A stretch of DNA of 64,000 bases, from assembly GCA_963969495.1 (NCBI GenBank), contig OZ018317.1, forward strand, positions 227,437,738 to 227,501,737, read 5' to 3'. A model generated the notes under the pieces. It had not been told where the DNA came from. It did no database searches and was given only the letters and a program-made list of their open reading frames with translations. Each line of letters opens with the position of its first letter. The stretch's first letter is position 1. The stretch is from Ceratothoa steindachneri (taxonomy: Eukaryota > Arthropoda > Malacostraca > Isopoda > Cymothoidae). Below, piece by piece: positions 21,604 through 30,626 of this stretch. A program made the position numbers and the translations under genes.

Positions 21604-24600
21604 CTGGAGGGCATATTCATTCAATGGAATTGCCGTGGACTCCGGGCCAACTGGGAGGAGCTGCGGAGGCTCGCCTCATCCCGTTCCCCGTTAGCTATTT
21701 TTTTGCAGGAGACCATGCTAGGCGCGTGCCCTCTGCCTGCCCTCCCGGGGTATAAGGGTCTTGCGACCCAACCACCGCGGGACGGCCGGGCTGGGGGATG
21801 CGCGGTTTACACCCGGCATGATGTCTCCGTTCTTCCTTTCTCTTTAGATACCTCCTTTCAGGCAGTGGCTGTGCAGCTGCACCTGGATAGGAGGTATACT
21901 ATCATTTCTGCGTACATTCCACCGTCAGCTGACTTCGACGCGGGGGACTTTCGCCGCGTCGTGGCACGGTTGCCGAGGCCCTATCTCTTGCTTGGAGATC
22001 TGAACGGCAGGCATCCTCTCTGGGGAGATTACACCATAAATCCCAGGGGACAAGTCCTTGCCGATCTGATCGAAGAGCTTGAGATGGGTGTCCTAAACGT
22101 GGATGAGTTTACGCATCACTGTCCGAGAACCGCTTCATTTTCTTGCCTTGACCTATCTTTGTGCTCTTCGGATGCACAGCCTGATTTTGATTGGGGGGTG
22201 GTCGATGACCTCCATGGTAGTGATCACTTTCCCATTCAAATATCATTTTCAGGGCAACTGCCGCCTGAGAGACCACCTCGGTGGTGCTTGGCGCGGGCGC
22301 GGTGGCCTGCATTTCAGGAAATGACTGAATTCTCTATCTCAGTCAAGGAGTTTAGGTCGGTAGATGAGGCCGTCGAGTTCTTCTCCGGCAACCTCATCGC
22401 CGTGGGCCTGACTACTATTCCTAGGACGTCTGGCCGTTTTGCACGCCGACCACTCCCATGGTGGTCGGCCGAGTGTGAGACGGCCCTCAAACAGAAGCGT
22501 TATGCCTACATGCGCTATAAGCGCCGCCCGAACGATTTCACCGTCGCTGAATTTCGTCGGGCTAGGGCTAGGTTCCGGTATATTTCGAAGCACGCCCGCC
22601 GCTCTTCTTGGCGGGCATACGTGTCTTCACTTAACGGGAAGACCCCTTTAGCTGAGGTGTGGAAGCGAGTCAAAAGGATTCGGGGCAAGTTCTCGCAGGA
22701 CCCCCCTCCCGTTCTCCAGGAGAATGGGACCGCAATCTCGGACCCCGCGTCCGTGGCGGAATCCTTAGCGACCGCTTTTTCCGCATTCTCTAGCCGTGAT
22801 GCTGCTCCGCCAGCATTCAATGCACGTCGTGATGTCGCGGAAGGCCGCCGGCTGGACTTTACCTCCAGAGGCGGAGAACCCTTCAACGACAAGTTTACTG
22901 TGAGTGAGTTGCGTTCCGCTCTCGCTTCGTGCGCGGACACCGCCCATGGTCCGGACGATGTCCCGTACGCCATGCTTCGACACCTGGGTGAGCGAGGCAT
23001 GGCCTTTCTATTAGATTTGTTCAACAGGATCTGGGTGGAAGGTCTCCTCCCAGACTCCTGGCGAATCGCTACTGTGCTCGCCTTTCGCAAGCCGGGGAGA
23101 GATCACTCTACTCCGACCGGTTTCCGCCCAATCTCTCTAACCTCTTGCGTGTGCAAGTTGATGGAGAAATTGGTAAATGTTAGATTAGCCTATTTCCTGG
23201 ACAGCGGAGGCCATCTGTCTTCTGCACAGTGCGGCTTCCGTAAGTTCCACTCCACGTCGGATGCTCTGCTCCGACTGGAAAATGCCGTCTGCGAGGCTTT
23301 CCTTCGTAGACAGCACTACGCCACGGTGTTTTTTGATCTGGAGAAAGCCTATGATACCGCATGGCGATACGGTATCATGGAGACTCTCCACACGATGGGG
23401 GCGAGGGGACGCCTCCCAATGTTTATATCTGAATTTTTGCGAGATCGTCGATTCCGCGTACGGGTGGGGGGAGCCCTCTCCGGCCCAAAGGAGCAGGAAG
23501 AGGGTGTCCCGCAGGGAAGTGTCCTCAGTGTCACACTCTTTGCCCTGAGCATCAACGGCATCACCTCGGTGCTGCCGGAAGATGTTCTCGCTACGCTCTA
23601 CGTGGACGACCTTTCGATCTCTTTTGGCGCGGCCCAGATGCCAACTCTGGAGCGCCGACTCCAACAGGCATTGAACCGCGTCTCTTGCTATGCCAAAGCG
23701 CACAGGTTTCGGTTTTCTTTGGCCAAGACTAAGGTGGTGCACTTCTGCCGCCATCCACGGCTTCACCCCGACCCAGATTTGTTTCTTAATGGGGTGCGCC
23801 TGGATGTGGTTGAGTCGCACCGTTTCCTTGGTCTTGTATTCGACCGACGCCTCACCTGGGAGGCTCACATTCGCAGCCTTAGGGTCTCTTGTACCCGCGC
23901 CATGGACATTCTCCGTTCCGTGACGTTCAGCGCTTGGGGCGCTGATAGGGCTACCGCCTTACTTTTTTATCGATCCTTTGTTCGCTCGAAGCTCGACTAC
24001 GGATGCGAGTTTTATGCATCCGCAGCCGAGCGTTTATTGCGGAAGGTGGATTCGATCCACCACACCGGCCTTCGCCTTGCGACCGGTGCCTTCCGCACTT
24101 CCCCCATTGAGAGCCTGTTGGTCGATGCTGGGGAGATGCCACTCGCTCTGCGCCGAGGGCAGTGCATCACTCGCCTGTACGCGCGAGCCCGGCGCCTCCC
24201 CCAGTCTCCAACAGCTCTCACTGCATCCGCAGCTGATCTCGATGGTGCCTATGCCGCCGAGAGACGCCAGTCATACCCTAAGCCCTTTGGGTTTAGGGCC
24301 AGGAAACTCCTTCGAGAGGTAGATATAGCTCTCGGGCCGGTGGCGCCCCTGGTTCTGCCCAGGACGCCACCCTGGAGGGTACCACATTTGGCTATTTGTC
24401 GCCACGCCTCTGCTCCCAAAGCTTGTACTGCGCCGGGAGTATTGCGTTCGATCTTTTTGGAGCACACATCGTGTCACGCTGGTACCGTGCCAGTGTATAC
24501 GGATGGCTCCAAGTCCCAAGAGGGGGTCGGCTTCCACACCGTATCCCCTCTGTTTGAAGTCAGCGGGGCTCTACCAGGCGCTGCGTCTGTCTTCACGGCC

Positions 24601-25329
24601 GAGCTGGTGGCAATACACCACTCGGTACGGGAGATTACGCGACGTGCCCGGTTCGGAGACCGGATTGTGATTTATAGCGACTCACAAAGCGCCCTGAGTG
24701 CTCTCGGGGCATTGGAATCTCCGCATCCCCTGGTTCGCGAAATCCGTGACGCCACGGTTTTGGCGAGCCGGGCAGATGTCGAGATTATCTTCTGCTGGGT
24801 TCCTGGACATGTAGGAATTGCGGGGAATGAGCGCGCCGATGAGGGCGCCAAAGAGTCCGCGAGGACTCTGCGACCGGACCAGCGTTTCGCTCTTCCTCAC
24901 ACCGACTACATGGCAGGAATACGGGCAGCTCTTCGGACTGCTTGGCAAAGAAGATGGGAGACGGTCGAGGGGAACTTAAAGTTGCGTGCCATTGCGCCGC
25001 GACTGTTCCCATGGACCTATCCCCCAATGCCGCGGCGGCTTCAGGTTGCTTTCTGTCGTCTTCGAATCGGACACACTCGTGTGACGCATCGTTACTTGGT
25101 GGAGCGCTCGCATGTGCCCTATTGCAACGACTGCGTCGTCCCCCAGACTGTTCGGCATATTCTTGTCGAATGTCCCAGTCTGGGTGATCTTCGCGCACGA
25201 TACCTGTCTCGGTACCGGGATGGGCGTGGTCGCTACCGCCTGTCCCTTGTACTCGGGACGAGTGCGTGCACCATGACTGGTGGACTTATTGACTTTTTGG
25301 GGGAGGCCGGCCTTCTCCCCTTTATTTAA
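21604..25329 (+). CDS. LINE-A ORF2 protein (endonuclease, reverse transcriptase, RNase H)
   Basis: From the CTG at 21604 it has 1241 residues. The frame is open from 21469, after TAA 21466-21468, but holds no ATG until residue 38, beyond endonuclease motif I, so the start is inferred. The APE endonuclease shows IQWNCRGL (6-13), LQET (E36), GDLNGRH (D132, N134) and SDH (206-208). The RT shows FFDLEKAYD (D578), PQGS (G638) and YVDD (666-669). RNase H shows YTDGS (D967), AEL (E1000), YSDSQ (D1026) and GHVGIAGNERAD (H1069, D1079). A C-terminal Cys/His motif, CNDCVVPQTVRHILVEC, ends the protein. All catalytic residues are present. The frame is -1 relative to ORF1, and an upstream frameshift remains an alternative to initiation at CTG. 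Confidence 0.92.
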   Translation: MEGIFIQWNCRGLRANWEELRRLASSRSPLAIFLQETMLGACPLPALPGYKGLATQPPRDGRAGGCAVYTRHDVSVLPFSLDTSFQAVAVQLHLDRRYTIISAYIPPSADFDAGDFRRVVARLPRPYLLLGDLNGRHPLWGDYTINPRGQVLADLIEELEMGVLNVDEFTHHCPRTASFSCLDLSLCSSDAQPDFDWGVVDDLHGSDHFPIQISFSGQLPPERPPRWCLARARWPAFQEMTEFSISVKEFRSVDEAVEFFSGNLIAVGLTTIPRTSGRFARRPLPWWSAECETALKQKRYAYMRYKRRPNDFTVAEFRRARARFRYISKHARRSSWRAYVSSLNGKTPLAEVWKRVKRIRGKFSQDPPPVLQENGTAISDPASVAESLATAFSAFSSRDAAPPAFNARRDVAEGRRLDFTSRGGEPFNDKFTVSELRSALASCADTAHGPDDVPYAMLRHLGERGMAFLLDLFNRIWVEGLLPDSWRIATVLAFRKPGRDHSTPTGFRPISLTSCVCKLMEKLVNVRLAYFLDSGGHLSSAQCGFRKFHSTSDALLRLENAVCEAFLRRQHYATVFFDLEKAYDTAWRYGIMETLHTMGARGRLPMFISEFLRDRRFRVRVGGALSGPKEQEEGVPQGSVLSVTLFALSINGITSVLPEDVLATLYVDDLSISFGAAQMPTLERRLQQALNRVSCYAKAHRFRFSLAKTKVVHFCRHPRLHPDPDLFLNGVRLDVVESHRFLGLVFDRRLTWEAHIRSLRVSCTRAMDILRSVTFSAWGADRATALLFYRSFVRSKLDYGCEFYASAAERLLRKVDSIHHTGLRLATGAFRTSPIESLLVDAGEMPLALRRGQCITRLYARARRLPQSPTALTASAADLDGAYAAERRQSYPKPFGFRARKLLREVDIALGPVAPLVLPRTPPWRVPHLAICRHASAPKACTAPGVLRSIFLEHTSCHAGTVPVYTDGSKSQEGVGFHTVSPLFEVSGALPGAASVFTAELVAIHHSVREITRRARFGDRIVIYSDSQSALSALGALESPHPLVREIRDATVLASRADVEIIFCWVPGHVGIAGNERADEGAKESARTLRPDQRFALPHTDYMAGIRAALRTAWQRRWETVEGNLKLRAIAPRLFPWTYPPMPRRLQVAFCRLRIGHTRVTHRYLVERSHVPYCNDCVVPQTVRHILVECPSLGDLRARYLSRYRDGRGRYRLSLVLGTSACTMTGGLIDFLGEAGLLPFI

Positions 25330-25568
25330 GGTTCCTTTTTTTGTTATTGTTTTGTTTTAGATTGCACTCTCCTGCACCGGGGTGAGGGGGACCTCCCCCC
25401 GCTGCCGGAGATTGCTTCGATTGTTAAGTTTTTCAAATTTATATTGATTGTTAAGTTTTCATATTTTAACTTTAAAGTAGCCTAATTCTAGGCTGTCGTG
25501 TTTTTCGGCGACTTATGCCCAAGTGGGTAGTTGCCAGATGGGCTCTATAAAAAAAAAAAATAAAAAAA
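25330..25568 (+). other. LINE-A copy 1 3' UTR and A-rich tail
   Basis: About 220 bases conserved among all young copies (1-319, 3110-3344, 36812-37053), with two CGATTGTTAAGTTTT-like words and a terminal GGCTCTATA. The tail reads A12, T, A7. The 3' end is presumably what the RT recognises. Confidence 0.85.
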
Positions 25569-26654
25569 TTGAGCCCTTCGCCAAGAAACGGTTCTCATCC
25601 CCCCCCCTGTTGTTCAAGGAGAACAGCATTAGAACAGCCATTGTTCGTTTTGAGCCCTTCGCCAAGAAACGGTTCTCATCCCCCCCTGTTGTTCAAGGAG
25701 AACAGCATTAGAACAGCCATTGTTCGTTTTGAGCCCTTCGCCAAGAAACGGTTCTCATCCCCCCCCTGTTGTTCAAGGAGAACAGCATTAGAACAGCCAT
25801 TGTTCGTTTTGAGCCCTTCGCCAAGAAACGGTTATCATCCCCCCCTGTTGTTCAAGGAGAACAGCATTAGAACAGCCATTGTTCGTTTTGAGCCCTCCGC
25901 CAAGAAACGGTTCTCATCCCCCCCTGTTGTTCAAGGAGAACAACATTAGAACAGCCATTGTTCGTTTTGAGCCCTTCGCCAAGAAACGGTTCTCACCCCC
26001 CCTGTTGTTCAAAGAAGAACAACATTAGAACAGCCATTGTTCTTGAGCCCGTAGACAAGAGACGGTTCTCATCCCCCCCTTTGTTCAGAAGAGAACAACC
26101 TAGAACAGCCATTGTTCGTCAAGCCGTTCGTCGAGTAACGGTTCTCCTTTCCAAGACGCCACGTCAGGATCCTTTTATCCCCCCCCCCTTCGGCTGGAAC
26201 TCGCCAGCGGACCGAATATTCCTTCAAGTACCTTCCACTGCACCCTAATGAAGTTACGTAAGCCAAGCGTCACCTTTTGAGTATTGATCCCTTATTTGTC
26301 AATTCTATCCTGTGCTTTAAATGGTTTATCGAACCATCCCATCTCTTTAACTCCATATTTGTTTTACCTTTTTTGATCCCTTAAATCCTTGGATTAGCCC
26401 GAGTCTCCACGACCCTTTCCATTCTGTTTGTCAATATTTTCCGTTTTTGTGTTTGCTGATAGTTATTATTAATAAAACTCTATTTTATTAATGATAGCAA
26501 TATTATTATCCTTGAGCTCAGTTCCACTTCTTAAGCATTTTGAAGATACATAATATCGGCCGCCAGACAGTAAAAACGCACTCTAGAGATAATTAAGGAA
26601 GTTCCCTCCACGAATAGTGATATATGGTATATCGTCAGGAGTCATTCTACGACA
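25569..26654 (+). repeat. Gypsy-1 3' LTR, part 2 (after the nested LINE)
   Basis: It resumes with the duplicated target TTGAGCCCTTCGCC, continues with about seven more minisatellite units (to about 26145), and then follows the 5' LTR to GTCATTCTACGACA at 26654. The 3' LTR totals about nine units against six in the 5' LTR. Confidence 0.93.
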
Positions 26655-26659
26655 CCCAA
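26655..26659. repeat. Gypsy-1 target-site duplication, right
   Basis: CCCAA, identical to 13599-13603. Confidence 0.9.
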
Positions 26660-27558
26660 TTAAGTGAAGACCTTTTCTCTCAGACAAGAATAGGGAACGA
26701 GAGGAGCAATGGAGTCGCACTACGAACAACGAGCGCTTAGAGAAGAAAGTTTCGCAACCCAAAGCAAGTGTGCCTGCACATAATAAGAATAATATATCCC
26801 TCATAATTTACTACAATAACAAACGTACTTCCAATCTCATAATGAGAAACAACCCACGATCTTACCCAACACCTAGGAGGCGAAGTCACCTGAAATATGA
26901 ATTTAACTTGTAAAATGGGAGACTGTAAGCTCCAAACTAATTCATATATCAGAATGACCGAAACAAAGCGAACACGAAGAATGACCTAGCTCTTAAGGAA
27001 CGATGCCCACTGGATACATACGTTGGAAAAACATGAAAAATAACTGGACCGGAAGTCCCTCGAAGAGAACACAAAAATCTTAGCACACCCTCCAAACCGA
27101 CAACAGTTGCTTATATTAGAGGTCATATACATAAAGAAAAAACAGCCGAAATTAAATATTCAAACAAACGCAGAATTCATCTGGCCTTCCTCCCGTCAGC
27201 CTATCCCTGATAATAATCCATCCCCAACTTAACAGTTGAAAGTCCTGAAAGTTGCAACACCTATAACCACAAAGCGGTCATTTTGATCGCGCTTTCTCTC
27301 TTTTTTTAGTTCTCTGTTGACATATTAAAGTCATATATGCAATATGGGATAATAAAATAATATATTTTAAATCAAATTTTAAAGATATATTCCATAAATC
27401 ATTGATATAATTATAAAGTAAGGAAAAATGTATGCTAATAAAAAAACTAAATGCAATTAATTAAATTTAAACAAATGCTATTCCTCTTCATTAACAGTAG
27501 AGGAAATAACTTCATGATTCTAACATTCTTACACATATAATAATTTTTAAATAGATAG
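26660..27558. other. Spacer and probable piggyBac 3' flank
   Basis: No gene is seen. The words CGGTCATTTTGATCGCG at 27276-27292 resemble the subterminal repeats of some piggyBac elements and precede the piggyBac remnant. A TTAA at 27228-27231 could be its insertion site, but I could not match an opposite end. Confidence 0.35.
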
Positions 27559-28990
27559 TTAATTGTTACAAGTAATGCAAAGTACTTTCTTGATCACTTT
27601 GCTTGCACATTTACCACATACAGGTCTCTTATATTTGTAACATGTTTCAGATCTTTTATTTTTATTACAACTTCCGACTTAGCATTGTTTTATATTCCTA
27701 GAAGTCTCTAACGATTCATTGTCATCCCTATTATTATCTACATCATCAATATTTTTGAAGTTTTGCTGCAGTTCTTTGCTAATTGTAAGAGAAATCTGCG
27801 GCGGGTAATCTTCTGTCCAGTAACTTCTCTGTCCAGAACTACTGCATTGATGCCAACTAGATCCAAAATGTTGTAAAGAACTTGCACTGGCCATCTCCAC
27901 GAAGCACGTTTTATGTGGTACTTTTGAACCATTCGATCTAAAATATCTGCGCCATATTTTGTAGAGTTATAAAACATCACAGTTTCAGGAATTTTCCTTC
28001 TCTAATCCTCGATTGCAACAGTTTTATAAATGGAGCTCAGTAAGAGTACATTTTTGGTAGGTTTAACTTGATACACTCTAAGTGTGCATTGATTATTATT
28101 CTTTATCTGTGAATTGTACTGGTTTCCACGAGTTTTTATAATGGGCTCTGGAGTTTCTCTTCTAATACGATTTACTGTACCTACGATACTCCTACTCTTT
28201 GCAGGTAGTTTTTCAACTAGTTTTTTGACGTCAAAAAGTTAGCAATCGTCACATTTCTACCTTTTCCCATGTATGGTTCTACTAAACAGAGAACCACGTA
28301 TTGAGAAAGTGGTTGATTTGGAGGACGAGCTTGATCTTTTCCAATGTATGGGAATCCATTCTTCAACTATTTAGACTTTACATCGGCTGCTAACCAAAAT
28401 TTGATGCCAAACTTATCAGGCTGTTTTGAATGTGCACCTAGTCTTACATAGAAACAACGTCTCATCCACTGCTATATTGCCGCTTGTTTTATAGTAAGTA
28501 ATGCAGTTCCCAATAAATCTTACCCAAATTTGGGATACCATAGCAAATTTATCTGTTCCCAATCGAGCAGATCGTGTTGATCTTATATAAAATCTTATGA
28601 ATTTCATAATTTGTTTGAAACGCATTCGTGTCATTGATTTGTGGAAGTATGCAGCACGCCATTGTTTTGACCAGAGATGTTCCAATGATTGTCCTTTAGC
28701 GTGACTCCTCATGCAATCATGATGCCTATAGTAGCATAAACTTTTTCACATGATATAGTCAAAGAGTCATATTGGAATTGTCTGCGTGCTTGATAATAAA
28801 ATCATCAATCTAAAGAACTCAGAACATTACCTTCAATAATTTGTCGTTTTGCAAGTGGTGTAGGCACAGGCAATTCCCGGAGAATATTTTAAGCTCCAAA
28901 TCATCCTGTGCCATTTGTATTTGGCTCAATAATTTCCCACTGTATACCATCCTTGCTGGTGAGAACTGTTGCAGCCGTTCCAGTCCTCTT
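27559..28990 (-). pseudogene. piggyBac-type transposase, decayed
   Basis: Reading down the minus strand: an N-terminal region around 28980-28870 (DGIQWEIIEPN, then TPLAKR); DDE_Tnp_1_7-like sequence at 28712-28416 (MRFKQIMKFIRFYIRSTRS, RLGTDKF, SGNIAVDETLF with a catalytic-type Asp); the region at 27980-27680 (NSTKYGADILDRMVQKY, RWPVQVLYNILDLVGINA); and a C-terminal Cys-rich domain (GSCNKNKRSETCYKYKRP, VCGKCASKV, LCITC) ending in TAA at 27559-27561. The order and the terminal Cys-rich zinc finger are characteristic of piggyBac. Many stops and frameshifts separate the pieces, so it is inactive. Confidence 0.78.
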
Positions 28991-29386
28991 TTCTTTAAGA
29001 AAGTAACATGGGAATGATTCTATTAGTCTAAAATTATAATTCAGAAAATTTCTATATTATAGTAAAAGAGAAGATGTAATAATAGCAGTAAAATATATGA
29101 AAAATTAAGTTTTCAAAACTGTATAAGAATATAATATCGAAACAAATAAATAAATCATATTTCATAAAATAAAGTTTATTATTATTAATAGTAGTAACTA
29201 GTGGATGCTGCCTTACTAGCCCACTCTTCCAGCTTGGGGGTAATGCCCCATTATATAATTTATACGTACCGTATAATATATTATATATACTATATAATAT
29301 ATACTCATATACTGTATACGCATGACCGGATCTGCTGGTATATATAGGTACCTATATATTACTGAATACACATATGTTTGTATACA
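28991..29386. other. AT-rich spacer
   Basis: No feature is recognised apart from scattered TA-rich words. It may include the 5' end of the piggyBac element and the left flank of the mariner. Confidence 0.35.
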
Positions 29387-29388
29387 TA

Positions 29389-29416
29389 CGGGGGGGTGGT
29401 CAATAAATTTTGCGAA
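29389..29416 (+). repeat. mariner left terminal inverted repeat
   Basis: It begins right after TA 29387-29388 and pairs with 37266-37297 with a few mismatches. Confidence 0.8.
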
Positions 29417-29567
29417 TCGGTAGGGCAAAACAAAGGAAGGGGGCTGGCTGTTTGTGGGGGCGTTAGGACATGTTACGACAAGTCAGGACTTGCAGCCGCA
29501 CGCTCCTGCCTCGTCTATTTAACAAGCAGTAGCTGATCGCAGATCGTCAGTCACAAATATTCCAACA

Positions 29568-30094
29568 ATGGAGAAAGTTGAGCACCGCGGAGTGATCAAA
29601 TTTTTGACCAAGGAAGGCAAGAATGCAAAAGAGATCCATGAACGCATGGTTTGCAGTGTACACCGACACTGCCCCTTCCTATGCAACCATTGCTCGCTGG
29701 AATAGGGAGTTCCGCCATGGTCGTGAGTCCCTTGAAGATGACCCCCATCCAGGACGCACGTCAGACGTGACCAACGAGGACAATGTTGCCCGTGTAGAGA
29801 GAATGATCTTCAAAAATCGATGGGTGAAGGTCGAAGAAATCGAGCGAGAACATGGAATATTACATGGAAGTCTTATCATCCACGACAATTTGGCCATGAC
29901 TAAGGTTTCTGCCCGTTGGGTCCCTAGAAACCTCACTAGACCTCACACCCCATGATCGACTTCAACGTCGACAAAGTCCACAAGGACAGAGTTGCACAAG
30001 ATTCCCTGCGAGAGTGCGGATTAGAGGAGCTCAACCATCCCCCCAACAGTCCAGATATGGCCCCTAGCGATTACCCTTTATTCCGCCAGCTTAA
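29568..30094 (+). pseudogene. mariner transposase, N-terminal part and third-Asp region
   Basis: ATG 29568 opens a helix-turn-helix start (EKVEHRGVIKFLTKEG, KEIHERM). A frameshift near 29650 moves to the frame reading YATIARWNREFRHGR and DDPHPGRTS, which is the classical mariner DNA-binding region. It continues to KVSARWVPRNLT, then jumps by internal deletion to DSLRECGLEEL, HPPNSPDMAPSDYPLF. The last Asp of the DD34D triad is kept (SPDMAPSD); the segment with the first two catalytic Asp residues is missing. LINE-A copy 2 interrupts at 30094. Confidence 0.85.
30082..30094. repeat. LINE-A copy 2 target-site duplication, left
   Basis: TCCGCCAGCTTAA is repeated at 37054-37066 after the A tail. 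Confidence 0.9.
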
Positions 30095-30556
30095 CTTCGT
30101 AAGGGGCGCGGCGATTTGCCATCCTGGCCGCCGTGCTGACGGGATCCAGCGCTCCGTCCGGCCCCAGCTTAGCCTCTCTTCCTTCCTTCAGATAGCCCGA
30201 TTTCTCCCCTACCTCGTCGCTTTTCATACAACCTCTCCCACAACTTTCTCTGGTCAGCCTCTAATTTCACAGGGTAGAATGCTGACCTTCTTCTCAAGCC
30301 AACCACCCCGGATCGGGGCTGAGGGGGGGAGGGGACATTGTTCCCTAACCCCTCAGCTCCGGTTCGGGATGGGGTTTTTTTAACAACCTGCTTCATCCCC
30401 ACCCACATCTTCCTCACATCCCTTTTCCTCTCCTCTTCACAACCTATATTTTTTACGCCGTGTCCAAGGTGGAGCCGCCATGCCGAAGGACTGCCAGGCC
30501 ACCAGGCGGGAGGGGTGGTCCCGAATGGCGGCGCCTGGCTCTGCCGGGCTTGTAAG

Positions 30557-30589
30557 CACCTCTCGCAGTGCGGGCAACTGCGAGAGGTG
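30557..30589 (+). promoter_or_regulatory. 13-bp hairpin in the LINE-A copy 2 leader
   Basis: Identical in sequence and position to 19075-19107, 37 bases before the ORF1 ATG. Confidence 0.8.
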
Positions 30590-30626
30590 ATGAGCTATTG
30601 CGTCCCGTAATCAAAAGAGGGTCACC

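Larger units (their letters stand above)
18615..25568 (+). mobile_element. LINE-A copy 1, full-length and apparently intact
   Basis: A 6.95-kb I-superfamily LINE with a GC-rich leader of about 530 bases, ORF1, ORF2, a 240-base 3' UTR and an A-rich tail, flanked by a 14-bp TSD. RNase H in ORF2 together with three CCHC-type knuckles in ORF1 supports the I/Nimb group rather than Jockey, which usually lacks RNase H. Every catalytic motif I can check is present and neither ORF is broken. Identity to copy 2 at 30095-37053 is very high. It sits inside the 3' LTR of Gypsy-1, so it is the younger of the two. Confidence 0.93.
13604..26654 (+). mobile_element. Gypsy-1, LTR retrotransposon carrying a nested LINE
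   Basis: The element has two long LTRs, an internal gag-pol remnant, a polypurine tract and a perfect 5-bp TSD (CCCAA). Without the nested LINE-A copy it is about 6.1 kb. The two LTRs differ by only scattered bases outside their tandem repeats, so the insertion is recent. Coding capacity is incomplete: the capsid part of Gag, most of the RT and all of the integrase are missing. It is therefore a non-autonomous derivative that must have been mobilised by proteins from another copy. Confidence 0.92.

Noticed and set aside
22515..23868. Long minus-strand ORFs (191 and 227 codons) within LINE-A ORF2, repeated in each copy
   Set aside because: They are antisense shadows of a GC-rich coding region and show no motifs; their repetition only reflects the repeated element.
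25569..26145. Regular direct repeats suggestive of a CRISPR array
   Set aside because: Units of about 79 bases have no unique spacers, lie inside an LTR, and the genome is eukaryotic.
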